In this document: positions 44,762-53,930 of the stretch, piece by piece
How positions within the stretch are numbered: position 1 is the first letter of the stretch
Layout: the number at the start of each line of letters is the position of its first letter
Translations under genes and position numbers: made by a program
The notes under the pieces: model-generated
The model's input: only the letters and a program-made list of their open reading frames with translations
The model's database searches: none
Told to the model about the DNA's origin: nothing
Assembly (NCBI GenBank): GCA_963721585.1
Contig: CAVRJN010000001.1
Coordinates: forward strand, 390,459 to 454,458
Reading direction: 5' to 3'
Origin: Bog-473 sp963721585
GTDB taxonomy: Bacteria > Actinomycetota > Acidimicrobiia > Acidimicrobiales > RAAP-2
DNA length: 64,000 nt

Positions 44762-45273
44762 AGGGTAAGTGGGCCGCCGGCATTCCGCCGCGCAACTTCA
44801 CCTGGGTGATCACCGATCACCTGGCCGTGAGCGAGCGGCCGGGCGGGTTCTCGGTCAACCACCGCCGGGTGCGGCGTCAGGAAGAGATCATCTGGCTTCG
44901 CGTGAACGGGTTCGGCCGCGTCATCTCCCTCCTGGCGTCTCCGCACAACCTGGCCGCCTACGAGGACGAGGGGATCGCCTGGGCCCACTACCCCCTGGAG
45001 CGGACGGGGGACCCCCGGTCCGTGCTCGCCTCGTGTTACCGGGACATCGACGACTCCCTGGCGGCCGGCCTGCGCATCCTGGTCCACCAGGACGAGCTAG
45101 GTGACCGGGTGATGGGTGTGCTGGCCGGGTATCTGGTCTGGTCGGAGCGGATCGGCAACCAGCCGCAGGCCGTGGCGCTGGTCGAGCACGTGGTGGGCCA
45201 CGCCATGGGCGAGCCCGGCCGCGAGCTGCTCTCGGAGCTGGAGGGCATGCCGTCGCGCGGTCAGCTGCAGTGA
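44758..45273 (+). CDS. Dual-specificity-phosphatase-like protein lacking the catalytic Cys
   Basis: 171 residues. The C-terminal half matches a DSP/protein-tyrosine-phosphatase fold: GIAWAHYPLE in the D-loop region and ILVHQDELGDRVMGVLAGYLVW at the P-loop. The P-loop reads H110-Q111-x5-R117, so the HCx5R Cys is replaced by Gln and hydrolysis by the usual mechanism is not possible. It could bind a phosphorylated ligand or act as a regulatory subunit. It sits between folP and folB with four-base overlaps on both sides, so its amount is tied to the folate enzymes. I assign the fold by motif only. Confidence 0.72.
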   Translation: MKGKWAAGIPPRNFTWVITDHLAVSERPGGFSVNHRRVRRQEEIIWLRVNGFGRVISLLASPHNLAAYEDEGIAWAHYPLERTGDPRSVLASCYRDIDDSLAAGLRILVHQDELGDRVMGVLAGYLVWSERIGNQPQAVALVEHVVGHAMGEPGRELLSELEGMPSRGQLQ

Positions 45274-45632
45274 GCGACCGCATCGAAGTCCGCGACCTGC
45301 GGGTCACGGGGACCCACGGCGTGCTCCCCGAGGAGCGGGACCGGGCGCAACCCTTTTCGGTCGACATCGTGGCCTGGGTCGACATGGAGGACGCCCAGCA
45401 GAGCGACGACCTCACCGACACAGTGGACTACGGGGCGTTGGCCCAGGCCGCTGCCGACGTGGTGGGAGGCCGGTCCTACCGCCTGCTCGAGGCCCTCGGC
45501 GGGCGTCTGGCGAGCGCGCTGCTCATCATGGACCCCCGTCTGGAGGCGGTCGAGGTGACCGTGCGCAAGCTGCGCCCGCCGCTCGCCCTCGACGTGGGCT
45601 CGACCGGGGTCAGGGTGCGGCGCTCCCGCTGA
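45270..45632 (+). CDS. folB: Dihydroneopterin aldolase
   Basis: 120 residues. It converts dihydroneopterin to 6-hydroxymethyl-dihydropterin and glycolaldehyde. The start is VRDLRVTGTHGVLPEER, with the catalytic region following (DTVDYGALAQ and RLLEALGGRLA), and the C-terminal VTVRKLRPPLA contributes the Lys. GTG 45270 overlaps the pseudophosphatase stop, and its own stop overlaps folK by one base. Confidence 0.92.
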   Translation: MSDRIEVRDLRVTGTHGVLPEERDRAQPFSVDIVAWVDMEDAQQSDDLTDTVDYGALAQAAADVVGGRSYRLLEALGGRLASALLIMDPRLEAVEVTVRKLRPPLALDVGSTGVRVRRSR

Positions 45633-46114
45633 TGGCCGGAGCGGCGCCCCCGCCGTGGCGTGCCTTCATCGGGCTGGGATCGAACCTGGGTGACCGGCGC
45701 GCCCTGCTGCGCCAGGCGGTCGAGCAACTGGGCGCGGCGGGCGACGTCACCGGCGTCTCGCCGCTCTACGAGACCGAGCCGGTGGGAGGCCCCGGGGGGC
45801 AGGGCCCCTACCTCAACCTTGTAGTGGAGTTGTCGACCACCGATACGCCCCGCCGTCTGCTGGAGCGCAGCCGCGCCCTTGAGGCCAGGGCAGGACGGGT
45901 GCGCACGGTCCGCTGGGGCCCGCGGACCCTCGACGCCGACGTCTTGTGGGTCGAGGGCTGGACGGTGGACGAGGAGGACCTCACCGTCCCGCACCCCCGG
46001 CTGTGGGACCGGCGCTTCGTGGTGCAGCCCCTGGCGGACCTGGCCCCCGACCTCGTGACATCGGAGCAGCTCGGGGGCTCTGGTGGCGAGGTCGTCCGTG
46101 TGGGTAGTCTGTAG
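45632..46114 (+). CDS. folK: HPPK, 6-hydroxymethyl-7,8-dihydropterin pyrophosphokinase
   Basis: 160 residues. It pyrophosphorylates the pterin ahead of FolP. The motifs are FIGLGSNLGDR, VSPLYETEPVGG, RWGPRTLDADVL and TVPHPRLWDRRFV. ATG 45632 shares one base with the folB stop (TGATG). It closes the folate block folE-folP-(pseudophosphatase)-folB-folK. Confidence 0.94.
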   Translation: MAGAAPPPWRAFIGLGSNLGDRRALLRQAVEQLGAAGDVTGVSPLYETEPVGGPGGQGPYLNLVVELSTTDTPRRLLERSRALEARAGRVRTVRWGPRTLDADVLWVEGWTVDEEDLTVPHPRLWDRRFVVQPLADLAPDLVTSEQLGGSGGEVVRVGSL

Positions 46115-46183
46115 CGGTCGTTATCTTCGATCGTCTGTAGGTGAACGGCACCCGCAAGGGGCTGGAACGCCGAAGGAGGTCAG

Positions 46184-46975
46184 ATGCACTCCATCCGGAT
46201 CATCGGTCCCGGTCGGGCCGGCACGTCCCTCGCCGCCGCGCTGTCCGCGCGCGGCTGGACCTTCGCCGGGTTCCTCGGGCGCCGCGACGAATTGGCGCAC
46301 GCCGCCGAGGGCGTCGACCTGCTCGTCATCGCCACCCCCGACGACGCCGTGGCCGAGGTCGCGGCGGCCGTCGTGCCGGTACCGGGCACCACGGTGATCC
46401 ACCTGTCCGGTTCACTCGGCCTGGACGCGCTGGCGCCGCACCCGTTGCGCGCCACCGTGCACCCGCTGGTGCCACTCCCCAACGGCGAGGTCGGTGCCGC
46501 CCGCCTGGGCTCGGGCGTCACCTTCGCCGTGGCCGGCGCGCCGGCCGGCCGGGAGTTGGTGGCCAGTCTCGGCGGGCGCACGGTCGAGGTCGCCGACGGC
46601 GACCGGGCGGCGTACCACGCAGCGGCCTGCATCGCGGCCAACCACGTCGTGGCACTGCTCGGACAGGTGGAGCGGGTGGCCGCCTCGGTCGGGCTTGACC
46701 TGGAGTCCTTCCTCCCGCTGACCCGGGCCGCCGTCGACGACGTGGCGGCGCTGGGCGCCGTCGCCGCGCTGACGGGGCCTGCCCGGCGCGGCGACTGGGC
46801 GACGCTCAGCCGCCACCTCGATGCCCTGCCCGAGTCCGAGCGCGCCGGCTACCAGGCCGGTGCGGCCCTGGCGACCCGGTTGGCCCAGACGGACGCCACG
46901 CTGCCGGCCGAGCCGTCCGCATCGGTGCCGGCCCAGACGGACGCCACGCTGCCGGCCGAGCCGGCCGCGGTGTAG
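46184..46975 (+). CDS. Rossmann-like DUF2520 protein
   Basis: 263 residues. An N-terminal NAD(P)-type Rossmann domain (IIGPGRAGTSLAAAL) is followed by the helical DUF2520 domain (AACIAANHVVALLG), similar in layout to ketopantoate and pyrroline-5-carboxylate reductases. It lies directly upstream of panC, as in other actinobacteria, so a role in pantothenate synthesis (ketopantoate reduction) is possible but not shown. AAGGAGGTCAG right before ATG 46184 is a near-perfect Shine-Dalgarno. The last 30 residues contain two copies of AQTDATLPAEP, a short tandem duplication. Confidence 0.8.
   Translation: MHSIRIIGPGRAGTSLAAALSARGWTFAGFLGRRDELAHAAEGVDLLVIATPDDAVAEVAAAVVPVPGTTVIHLSGSLGLDALAPHPLRATVHPLVPLPNGEVGAARLGSGVTFAVAGAPAGRELVASLGGRTVEVADGDRAAYHAAACIAANHVVALLGQVERVAASVGLDLESFLPLTRAAVDDVAALGAVAALTGPARRGDWATLSRHLDALPESERAGYQAGAALATRLAQTDATLPAEPSASVPAQTDATLPAEPAAV
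46882..46964 (+). repeat. Two direct repeats of about 35 bp at the 3' end of the DUF2520 gene
   Basis: Copies at 46882-46916 and 46930-46964, 48 bases apart, both starting GGCCCAGACGGACGCC and identical throughout. They code AQTDATLPAEP twice in a disordered tail. Confidence 0.85.
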
Positions 46976-46986
46976 GAGCGGTCACG

Positions 46987-47919
46987 GTGGAGGTCGTCGA
47001 GTCAGTCGCCGCGTGTCGCGCCGTGTTGGACCGGGCCCGCGCCGCCGGTCGGGTCGTCGGGCTGGTGCCCACAATGGGCGCGCTGCACCGGGGGCACACC
47101 TCGCTGGTGGACCGGGCCCGCGGCGAGTGCGACGTGGTGGCGGTCAGCATCTTCGTGAACCCGCTCCAGTTCGGCGATCCCGAGGACATCGCGCGGTACC
47201 CGAGGACGCTCGAGCGCGACCTTCTCGTGTGCGCGGAGTCGGGGTCCGATGTCGTCTTCGTTCCGAGCGTGGACGAGATGTACCCGTCGTGGCCCGCGGC
47301 CCCCTCGACCACGGTGTCGGTCCGCGGCGTGAGCGAGGCCTGGGAGGGGGCGTCCCGGCCCGGCCACTTCGACGGCGTGGCCACCGTGGTGGCGAAGCTG
47401 TTCACCATGGCGGGCCCGTGCCGGGCCTACTTCGGCCTGAAGGACTTCCAGCAGCTGGCCGTCGTCCGGCGCATGGCGAGCGAGCTCTCGCTGCCCGTCG
47501 AGGTGGTCGGGTGCCCCGTTGTGCGCGAGCCCGACGGGCTGGCCCTGTCCAGTCGCAACGTCAGGCTGTCGGCGGACGAGCGACGGGCCGCCACCGTGCT
47601 CTCGCGGGCCCTGGCGGCCGGCCGGGCGGTGCTGAAGGACGGCGAGCCCTCGGGTGCCGCGGTCAGCCGGGCCATGGGTGCCGCCGTCGCCGCCGAACCG
47701 CTGGTGCAGCTCGACTACGCGGTCGTGGTCGACGCCGGCACCCTCGAAGAGGTGGCTGATCTCACTGGCCACGGCCACGAGTCGCTCCGCCTGCTCATCG
47801 CGGCCCAGGTGGGTCCCGTGCGGCTGATCGACAACAGCGCCGCCCTGACGACCGCCGATGACGTCCGCGCCGAACCCGTGCCCACCGAGAAGGTGCGCCA
47901 ACTCGAAAGGATCCGGTGA
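46987..47919 (+). CDS. panC: Pantoate--beta-alanine ligase (pantothenate synthetase)
   Basis: 310 residues. It joins pantoate and beta-alanine with ATP. The motifs are PTMGALHRGHTSLV (HIGH-type), VSIFVNPLQF, GVATVVAKLF and the KMSKS-like segment LSSRNVRLS. GTG 46987, 11 bases after the DUF2520 gene. Followed at once by panD, which makes beta-alanine. Confidence 0.96.
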   Translation: MEVVESVAACRAVLDRARAAGRVVGLVPTMGALHRGHTSLVDRARGECDVVAVSIFVNPLQFGDPEDIARYPRTLERDLLVCAESGSDVVFVPSVDEMYPSWPAAPSTTVSVRGVSEAWEGASRPGHFDGVATVVAKLFTMAGPCRAYFGLKDFQQLAVVRRMASELSLPVEVVGCPVVREPDGLALSSRNVRLSADERRAATVLSRALAAGRAVLKDGEPSGAAVSRAMGAAVAAEPLVQLDYAVVVDAGTLEEVADLTGHGHESLRLLIAAQVGPVRLIDNSAALTTADDVRAEPVPTEKVRQLERIR

Positions 47920-47923
47920 GCCG

Positions 47924-48316
47924 ATGCGCCGCCGCATGATGAAGTCCAAGATCCACCGCGCCACCGTCACGGGGGCCAACCTGCACTACGTGGGCTCGGT
48001 GTCCATCGACACCGAGTTGCTGGCGCTGGCCGACATCCTTCCCTACGAGCAGGTGACCGTGCTCGATATCGACAACGGCGCCCGTTTCGAGACGTACGCC
48101 ATCGAGGGCGAGCGCGGACAGGTCTGCCTCAACGGGGCGGCGGCGCGCCTGGTGCAGCCGGGCGACAAGGTGATCATCATCACCTACGCCGACTACGAGC
48201 GCGCCGAGCTCGAGTCCTACGTGCCCCGCGTCGTGCATGTCGACGGGCGCAACCGGGTGATCGACGAGGTGTCGGCCCGCCTCGACGCCGAACTCACACT
48301 GAACGAATCGGCGTGA
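47924..48316 (+). CDS. panD: Aspartate 1-decarboxylase proenzyme
   Basis: 130 residues. It forms beta-alanine for PanC. Self-cleavage between G24 and S25 (YVGSVSID) gives the pyruvoyl cofactor; K9 and Y-containing GDKVIIITYADYE are also present. Starts four bases after panC and overlaps nadB. Confidence 0.95.
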   Translation: MRRRMMKSKIHRATVTGANLHYVGSVSIDTELLALADILPYEQVTVLDIDNGARFETYAIEGERGQVCLNGAAARLVQPGDKVIIITYADYERAELESYVPRVVHVDGRNRVIDEVSARLDAELTLNESA

Positions 48317-49974
48317 CCACCGGGGCGCCGCCCGGACCCTTCGACGTCCTGGTCCTGGGGAGTGGCGTCGCCGGTCTGTCGGCCGCGGTGCGGCTGGCCG
48401 GCCCCGGCGGGCCCTCGCCCTCCCTCTCCCTCGGCGTGCTGACCAAGGGCGCGCTGTCCCAGTCGGCGACGCGCTGGGCACAAGGTGGCGTCGCCGCGGT
48501 GCTCGGAGCCGACGAGGACTCGACCGACCTGCATCTCGCCGACACGCTCGCGGCCGGGGCCGGTCTCTGCGACGAGGAGGCCGTGCGCGTTCTCGTCGAC
48601 GAGGGTCCAGGACGCGTCCACGAGCTGATCGCCCTCGGGGTCGAGTTCGACCGCGAGGCTACGGGCCTGCTGGCGCTGGCGCGCGAGGGGGGCCACTCCC
48701 GGCCGCGCGTCGTGCACGCGGGCGGCGCCGCCACCGGCGCAGAGGTGGAACGGGCCCTCGTCGACGCCACCTACCGCTCGGCCAGCGCGGTGCTCGAGGG
48801 TTGGTTCGCGCTCGATCTGCTGGTCGAGGATGGCCGTTGCACCGGCGTTGTGGCCTTGCCGCCCGGTGGAGGGAGCGGTGACGGCCCGGTCGAGGTGCGT
48901 GCGGACCATGTCGTGCTGGCCACCGGCGGTGCCGGCCAGCTGTTCTCGGTGACCACCAACCCGGCGGAGTCCACCGGCGACGGCGTGGCGATGGCGCTAC
49001 GGGCGGGTGTGCCGACGGCCGACGTGGAGTTCGTGCAGTTCCACCCGACCGCGCTGCACCACCCGGCCATGCCCCGTCCCTTGCTCTCCGAGGCGCTGCG
49101 CGGCCACGGCGCGCTCCTGCGCGACCGCGACGGCGAGCGCTTCGTCGACGAGCTGGCGCCGCGCGACGTGGTCAGCAGGGCCATGGCGGCCCGCATGGGC
49201 GAGCAGGGCGTCGACCACCTCTGGCTCGATGCCACCGGGCTCGAGCGTTTCCCGGCGCGCTTCCCGACCATTGCCGGGTCGCTCTCGTCCATCGGTCTCG
49301 ACCCCCAGCGTGACTGGCTGCCGATCGCCCCGGCGGCGCACCACCTGTCGGGTGGCGTGGTCACCGACCTGTGGGGTGCCACGGCGCTGCCCGGTCTGTG
49401 GGCGGTGGGCGAGGTGGCCTGCACCGGCGTGCACGGGGCCAACCGGCTGGCCTCCAACTCGCTGCTCGAAGGCATGGTGTTCGGCGCCCGCCTGGCCGAG
49501 CGCATCCCGTCGGGTGCGCGGAGCCCCGAGCCAAGCGGCGCGCTGCGGGCGGTGCTCGGCGAGGGACCGATCGACGGCATCGAATGCACCGAGTTGGAGC
49601 AGCCGGCCACGTCGTTGCCGACGGACCCGGACCGGTGGCCGGACGTGGACGTGGACGTGACGAAATTGCGCGACACCGTGCAGCGGGCCATGACGCGCGG
49701 CGCCGGTGTCGTGCGCAGTGCCGAGTCGCTGGCGGGCGCGCGCGCCGTCGTGGAGGACGCGGCCGCCGCGCTCGGGGACGCGACCGCCTCGGTCGGCGCG
49801 GGGGAGCTGGCGAACCTGCTGCGGCTGGCGGACGCGCTGCTGGCCTCCGCGCTCGCCCGCACCGAGACGCGCGGCGCCCACGCGCGGCGCGAGTACCCCG
49901 AGACCGACCCGGCCTGGCGTCGACGCCTGGTCCACGGCCACGTCGGGCGCGACGGGGAGGACCGCCGTGGGTGA
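48313..49974 (+). CDS. nadB: L-aspartate oxidase
   Basis: 553 residues, FAD enzyme making iminoaspartate for quinolinate. The FAD motif is LGSGVAGLSAAVRL; the active-site region TRWAQGGVAAVL and HGANRLASNSLLEGMVF are conserved. GTG 48313 overlaps panD. nadA, usually adjacent, is not in the window, so quinolinate synthase must lie elsewhere. Confidence 0.93.
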   Translation: MTTGAPPGPFDVLVLGSGVAGLSAAVRLAGPGGPSPSLSLGVLTKGALSQSATRWAQGGVAAVLGADEDSTDLHLADTLAAGAGLCDEEAVRVLVDEGPGRVHELIALGVEFDREATGLLALAREGGHSRPRVVHAGGAATGAEVERALVDATYRSASAVLEGWFALDLLVEDGRCTGVVALPPGGGSGDGPVEVRADHVVLATGGAGQLFSVTTNPAESTGDGVAMALRAGVPTADVEFVQFHPTALHHPAMPRPLLSEALRGHGALLRDRDGERFVDELAPRDVVSRAMAARMGEQGVDHLWLDATGLERFPARFPTIAGSLSSIGLDPQRDWLPIAPAAHHLSGGVVTDLWGATALPGLWAVGEVACTGVHGANRLASNSLLEGMVFGARLAERIPSGARSPEPSGALRAVLGEGPIDGIECTELEQPATSLPTDPDRWPDVDVDVTKLRDTVQRAMTRGAGVVRSAESLAGARAVVEDAAAALGDATASVGAGELANLLRLADALLASALARTETRGAHARREYPETDPAWRRRLVHGHVGRDGEDRRG

Positions 49975-50887
49975 GGATGGTGCCGGGAACGACGACACGG
50001 AGGCGTACGCCGAGGCGGTGCGCGATGCCGTGGACCGTGCCCTCGCTGAAGACCTCGGTCCCGAGGGCGATCTCACATCGGCGCTGGTGCCCGAGGAGGT
50101 GCGGGCCCAGTTCGCACTGCGCGCCCGGCGCACCGGTGTGCTGGCGGGCTGTGACTGTGTCACCGAGACGTACCGGCGCATCGGCCCCGGGATCGACCTG
50201 CGGTGGCGGGCGTCGGACGGGGACGAGTTGTCGGCCGGCGACACCGTGCTCGAGCTGGCCGGTCAGTTGCGACCCATCCTCACGGCCGAGCGCACCGCGC
50301 TGAACTTTCTCGGGCGCCTGTCCGGCATCGCCACGCTGACGGCGCAGTTCGTGACGGCCGCGCACGAGAGCAACCCGTCCGTGGCTGTGCTCGACACCCG
50401 CAAGACGACGCCCGGCCTGCGCATGCTCGAGAAGGCCGCGGTGCGGGCCGGTGGCGGCACCAGCCACCGTTTCGGCCTCTCCGACGCGGTGCTGGTGAAG
50501 GACAACCACCTCGCCGGGACGAGCATCACCGACGCCGTGCAGCGGGCGCGCGCGCTGTGGCCGGGCCGGATGGTCGAGATCGAGTGCGACGCCCTGGACC
50601 AGGTGGCGGAGGCGGCGCGGGCGGGCGCGGATGCCGTGCTGCTCGACAACATGGATCCAGGCACGGTCGTCGAGGCCATCGCGGTGGCGCACGTGGACGC
50701 GGCCCGGCCCATCCTGACGGAGGTCTCCGGTGGGGTGACACTGGCCACGATCGGCGCCTATGCCGCCGCCGGCCCGGACCGGATCTCGGTGGGCGCGCTG
50801 ACGCACTCTGCCCCGGTGCTCGATCTCGGGCTCGACCTGCTGTGGACGACGGCCGACACGGCCGGGCCGCGCGCGGAAGGGCGTTGA
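49967..50887 (+). CDS. nadC: Quinolinate phosphoribosyltransferase
   Basis: 306 residues, converts quinolinate and PRPP to nicotinate mononucleotide. The conserved segments are TRKTTPGLRMLEKAAV, HRFGLSDAVLVKDNH and EVSGGVTLATIGAYA. GTG 49967 with GGGAGG upstream overlaps nadB. Confidence 0.95.
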   Translation: MGEDGAGNDDTEAYAEAVRDAVDRALAEDLGPEGDLTSALVPEEVRAQFALRARRTGVLAGCDCVTETYRRIGPGIDLRWRASDGDELSAGDTVLELAGQLRPILTAERTALNFLGRLSGIATLTAQFVTAAHESNPSVAVLDTRKTTPGLRMLEKAAVRAGGGTSHRFGLSDAVLVKDNHLAGTSITDAVQRARALWPGRMVEIECDALDQVAEAARAGADAVLLDNMDPGTVVEAIAVAHVDAARPILTEVSGGVTLATIGAYAAAGPDRISVGALTHSAPVLDLGLDLLWTTADTAGPRAEGR

Positions 50888-50890
50888 GAC

Positions 50891-51742
50891 GTGCTCCTGG
50901 TCATTGACGTCGGCAACACCGAGACGGTGATCGGCCTGTACGCGCCGGACGCCGACGGTGCCACCCCGGCACCGGAGGAGAACATCGGTGTCGGCATCGG
51001 GACCGAGCACGACCCGACGGCGCCGCGCGGGCTGACGCATCACTGGCGCCTCTCGACCGTGCCCAGCCGCACGCCCGACGAGCACGCCGTCCTGCTCACC
51101 CAGTTGCTGGACCTGGAGGGCCTCGACATCTCCACGTCGGTCTCGGGCATCGCCGTGTGCTCATCGGTGCCCCACGTCACGGCGGAACTGCGCCAAATGG
51201 CGTCCCGCTGGTTCTCCGACCTGCCGAGCGTCGTGCTGGGTCCCGGCACCAAGAGCGGGATGCCGATCCTCTACGACAACCCCAAGGAGGTCGGCGCGGA
51301 CCGCATCGCCGACGCGGTCGGGGCCTACGACCTCTACGGCGGTCCCTGTGTCGTGGTCGACATGGGCACCGCGACGACAGTGGAGGCCATCAGCGCCAAC
51401 GGCGAGTACATCGGCGGCGCCATCACGCCTGGGGTGGGTGTGAGCCTCGACGCCCTCTACCACTCGGCCGCCGCGCTGCGCCGGGTGGAGCTGGTCGAGC
51501 CGCGCAGCGTCATCGGCCGCTCCACGGTGGAGTCGATTGAGTCGGGGACGCTCTACGGGTTCGCCGGTCTGGTCGATGCGCTGGCCCGCCGCTTCATGGA
51601 AGAGCTCGGCCCCTCCGTCGTGGTGGCCACGGGAGGGTTCAGTTCGCTCATCGCTCCGTATTCGGACACCATTGAGCACGTGGAGCCCTGGTTGACCCTG
51701 CATGGCCTGCGCATCGTGTACGAGCGCAACGTCCCCTCATGA
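50891..51742 (+). CDS. coaX: Type III pantothenate kinase
   Basis: 283 residues, first step of CoA synthesis. The ASKHA fold is clear: DVGNTETVIGLY, VDMGTATTVEAI, and GGAITPGVGVSLDAL. An extra loop of about 30 residues, rich in Pro, Asp and Gly, lies between strands 1 and 2 where most CoaX proteins are shorter. GTG 50891 follows nadC by three bases and the stop overlaps lysS. Confidence 0.93.
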   Translation: MLLVIDVGNTETVIGLYAPDADGATPAPEENIGVGIGTEHDPTAPRGLTHHWRLSTVPSRTPDEHAVLLTQLLDLEGLDISTSVSGIAVCSSVPHVTAELRQMASRWFSDLPSVVLGPGTKSGMPILYDNPKEVGADRIADAVGAYDLYGGPCVVVDMGTATTVEAISANGEYIGGAITPGVGVSLDALYHSAAALRRVELVEPRSVIGRSTVESIESGTLYGFAGLVDALARRFMEELGPSVVVATGGFSSLIAPYSDTIEHVEPWLTLHGLRIVYERNVPS

Positions 51743-53178
51743 GTGACCAGTCCGAGAGTGGGACGGGGTCGCCGGAGATCCCCTACGGCTTCGACCGCAC
51801 GCACCAGACGGCCGAGGTCGTCGAGGCGTGGTCGTCGCTCGCGCCCGGAGAGGAGTCCGGCGTCACTGTCGGGGTGGCCGGCCGGGTCATGCTCCTGCGC
51901 GATCAAGGGAAAGCGGCCTTCGGCGAGTTGCGTGACGCGTCGGGCACGCTGCAGCTGTTCGCCCGCGCTGCCGTGACGGAGCGCTTCGACGAGTTCGTGA
52001 AGCTGAATCTCGGTGACTGGATCGGCGCGACGGGTGAGGTCGTGCGAACCCGGCGTGGCGAGCTGTCGGTGCTCGTCAAGGAGTGGACGCTGTTGGCCGA
52101 GGCGCGGCGCAACTTCGGCGACAAGTGGCACGGCGTCAGCGACGTCGAGACGCGCTACCGTCAACGCGAGGTCGACCTGTGGGCCAACGAGCGCTCCCGC
52201 CAACTGCTGCAGATGCGCAGCGACGTCGTGCGCAACATGCGCCGGCGCTTGTGGGATCAGGGCTTCGTCGAGGTGGAGACGCCGTTGCTGCACCCCATCG
52301 CAGGGGGAGCCACGGCGCGGCCGTTCGTCACGCATCACAACACGTTCGACACCGACTTCTACCTGCGCGTCGCACCGGAGCTGTATCTCAAGCGGCTTGT
52401 CGTCGGTGGCTTCGACAAGGTGTTCGAGATCGGCCGCAGCTTCCGCAACGAGGGCATCTCGCCGCGCCACAATCCGGAATTCACGACGCTCGAGCTCTAC
52501 CAGGCCTACGCCGACTACACCGACACGATGGTCGTGTTCGAGGAGCTGGTGGCGGGGCTGGCACTGGACGTGCTGGGGACCACGAAGCTCACCTATGGCG
52601 GGCGGGACCTCGACCTGACCACGCCGTGGCGGCGCGCCACCATGAGCGAGCTCGTGGCGGAAGCCACCGGCTTCACGCTCGACGTGCGTTCGCCCCGCGA
52701 GGAGCTGGTCAAAGTGGCGACCGAGGTCGGCATCGAGGTCGAGGCCGCGTGGGGGCCGGGCAAGATCCTGCTCGAGATCTACGAGAAGACGACCGAGCCC
52801 GAGCTGTGGGGCCCCGTCTTCGTCATCGACTATCCGGCCGAGGTGTCGCCGCTGGCCCGGCGCCACCGCGACGGGCCCGAGTTGGTCGAGCGCTACGAGC
52901 CCGTGGTGGCCGGGCGCGAGCTGGGCAACGGCTTCACCGAGCTCATCGACCCCGGCGACCAGCGCGCCCGTTTCGAGGAGCAGGCGGCGAAGGCCCGGGC
53001 CGGTGACGATGAGGAGTCCGCGGTGGTGGACGAGGACTATCTCCGCGCCCTCGAGTACGGGTTGCCCCCGACCTCGGGGTTCGGACTCGGGGTCGACCGG
53101 TTGCTGATGTTGCTCGGCGACGTGTCGAATATCCGCGAGGTGATCGCATTCCCCACCCTGCGGCCCGACCGGGGTTGA
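51739..53178 (+). CDS. lysS: Lysyl-tRNA synthetase, class II
   Basis: 479 residues. An N-terminal OB-fold anticodon domain is followed by the class II core with FEIGRSFRNEG (motif 2) and GLGVDRLLMLLG (motif 3). It charges tRNA-Lys. It is the last gene of the folate/pantothenate/NAD supraoperon and overlaps coaX by four bases. 53179-53372 holds no gene. Confidence 0.96.
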   Translation: MSDQSESGTGSPEIPYGFDRTHQTAEVVEAWSSLAPGEESGVTVGVAGRVMLLRDQGKAAFGELRDASGTLQLFARAAVTERFDEFVKLNLGDWIGATGEVVRTRRGELSVLVKEWTLLAEARRNFGDKWHGVSDVETRYRQREVDLWANERSRQLLQMRSDVVRNMRRRLWDQGFVEVETPLLHPIAGGATARPFVTHHNTFDTDFYLRVAPELYLKRLVVGGFDKVFEIGRSFRNEGISPRHNPEFTTLELYQAYADYTDTMVVFEELVAGLALDVLGTTKLTYGGRDLDLTTPWRRATMSELVAEATGFTLDVRSPREELVKVATEVGIEVEAAWGPGKILLEIYEKTTEPELWGPVFVIDYPAEVSPLARRHRDGPELVERYEPVVAGRELGNGFTELIDPGDQRARFEEQAAKARAGDDEESAVVDEDYLRALEYGLPPTSGFGLGVDRLLMLLGDVSNIREVIAFPTLRPDRG

Positions 53179-53372
53179 GCGGCGCCGAGCTGTCGTTTCT
53201 GTGCCGAACCTCCCGGTTGGCCCCGGTGCTCCTCGTTCTTCGTCCGTCCTTACGTTCAGGATGCTTTCTTCAAACCTCGATCACGGTTCCCTCACATCTC
53301 GCACTCAGTATGGGGTGTGCCGCCGAGAGCGGTGGAGCGTGCAGAGCGCACCCGAGGTCCAAGGAGGACACC

Positions 53373-53735
53373 ATGTTTCGCACGATCATCGCAGGAACCG
53401 CAGTCGCCGGTGCCCTGACCTTTGGCGCAGTCGGCATCGCCGGCACGTCGACCCCCGCCGCCGGCGCGACGGGTCCCGACAAGGCCGCGCTGTGCGCCAA
53501 GCTCCCGGCCCTTCAGGCCAAGGTCCAGAAGGTGGAGGCCAAGGTCACGACGTGGCTGCCCAAGGCGCAGGCCCGAGAGGCCGCCGCCAATACTGCGGGC
53601 AAGACGAAGCGCGCCGACGCCATCGCCGCCCGGATCACGAGGGTCCAGAACCGTGAGACCAAGGTGAACGCGCGGCTGGCCAAGGCCCAGGCCGCCTGCA
53701 GCGCCAGCGGGACGGGCAGCAGCACCGCCAGCTGA
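53373..53735 (+). CDS. Small secreted coiled-coil protein
   Basis: 120 residues. A signal peptide (MFRTIIAGTAVAGALTFGAVG, cleavage near residue 30) precedes a Lys/Ala-rich mature region predicted to form a coiled coil. It contains two cysteines, one near each end (AALCAKLP and AQAACSAS). AAGGAGG is five bases upstream of ATG 53373. It is monocistronic with its own terminator, so it may be abundant and stress- or envelope-related; function unknown. Confidence 0.72.
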   Translation: MFRTIIAGTAVAGALTFGAVGIAGTSTPAAGATGPDKAALCAKLPALQAKVQKVEAKVTTWLPKAQAREAAANTAGKTKRADAIAARITRVQNRETKVNARLAKAQAACSASGTGSSTAS

Positions 53736-53758
53736 TCCCGCGTACGTCAGCACGCCGC

Positions 53759-53797
53759 GAGCGGCCGCCGACCGGGGAGACCCGGCGGTGGCCGCTC
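53759..53797 (+). terminator. Strong GC-rich hairpin after the small secreted protein gene
   Basis: GAGCGGCC at 53759-53766 pairs with GGCCGCTC at 53790-53797, with inner GCCG/CCGG pairing and a small GAGA loop. It lies 24 bases after the stop. No U-tract, as is common in high-GC genomes. Confidence 0.7.
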
Positions 53798-53930
53798 CGC
53801 AATTGCGGGCCGAATTCACGCCCGCCCGCGAAGATTTGTGTTTCGTGCCCGGCCGCACGACCCGGGACACCGGCATGGCCGTCGACTGTCGGCCCGGTGC
53901 AGTCGAGATCAGCCCGGAGTCGGCCCCGGA

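Noticed and set aside
52943..53149. Small minus-strand open frame inside lysS
   Set aside because: Arg/Pro-rich shadow without ribosome-binding site.
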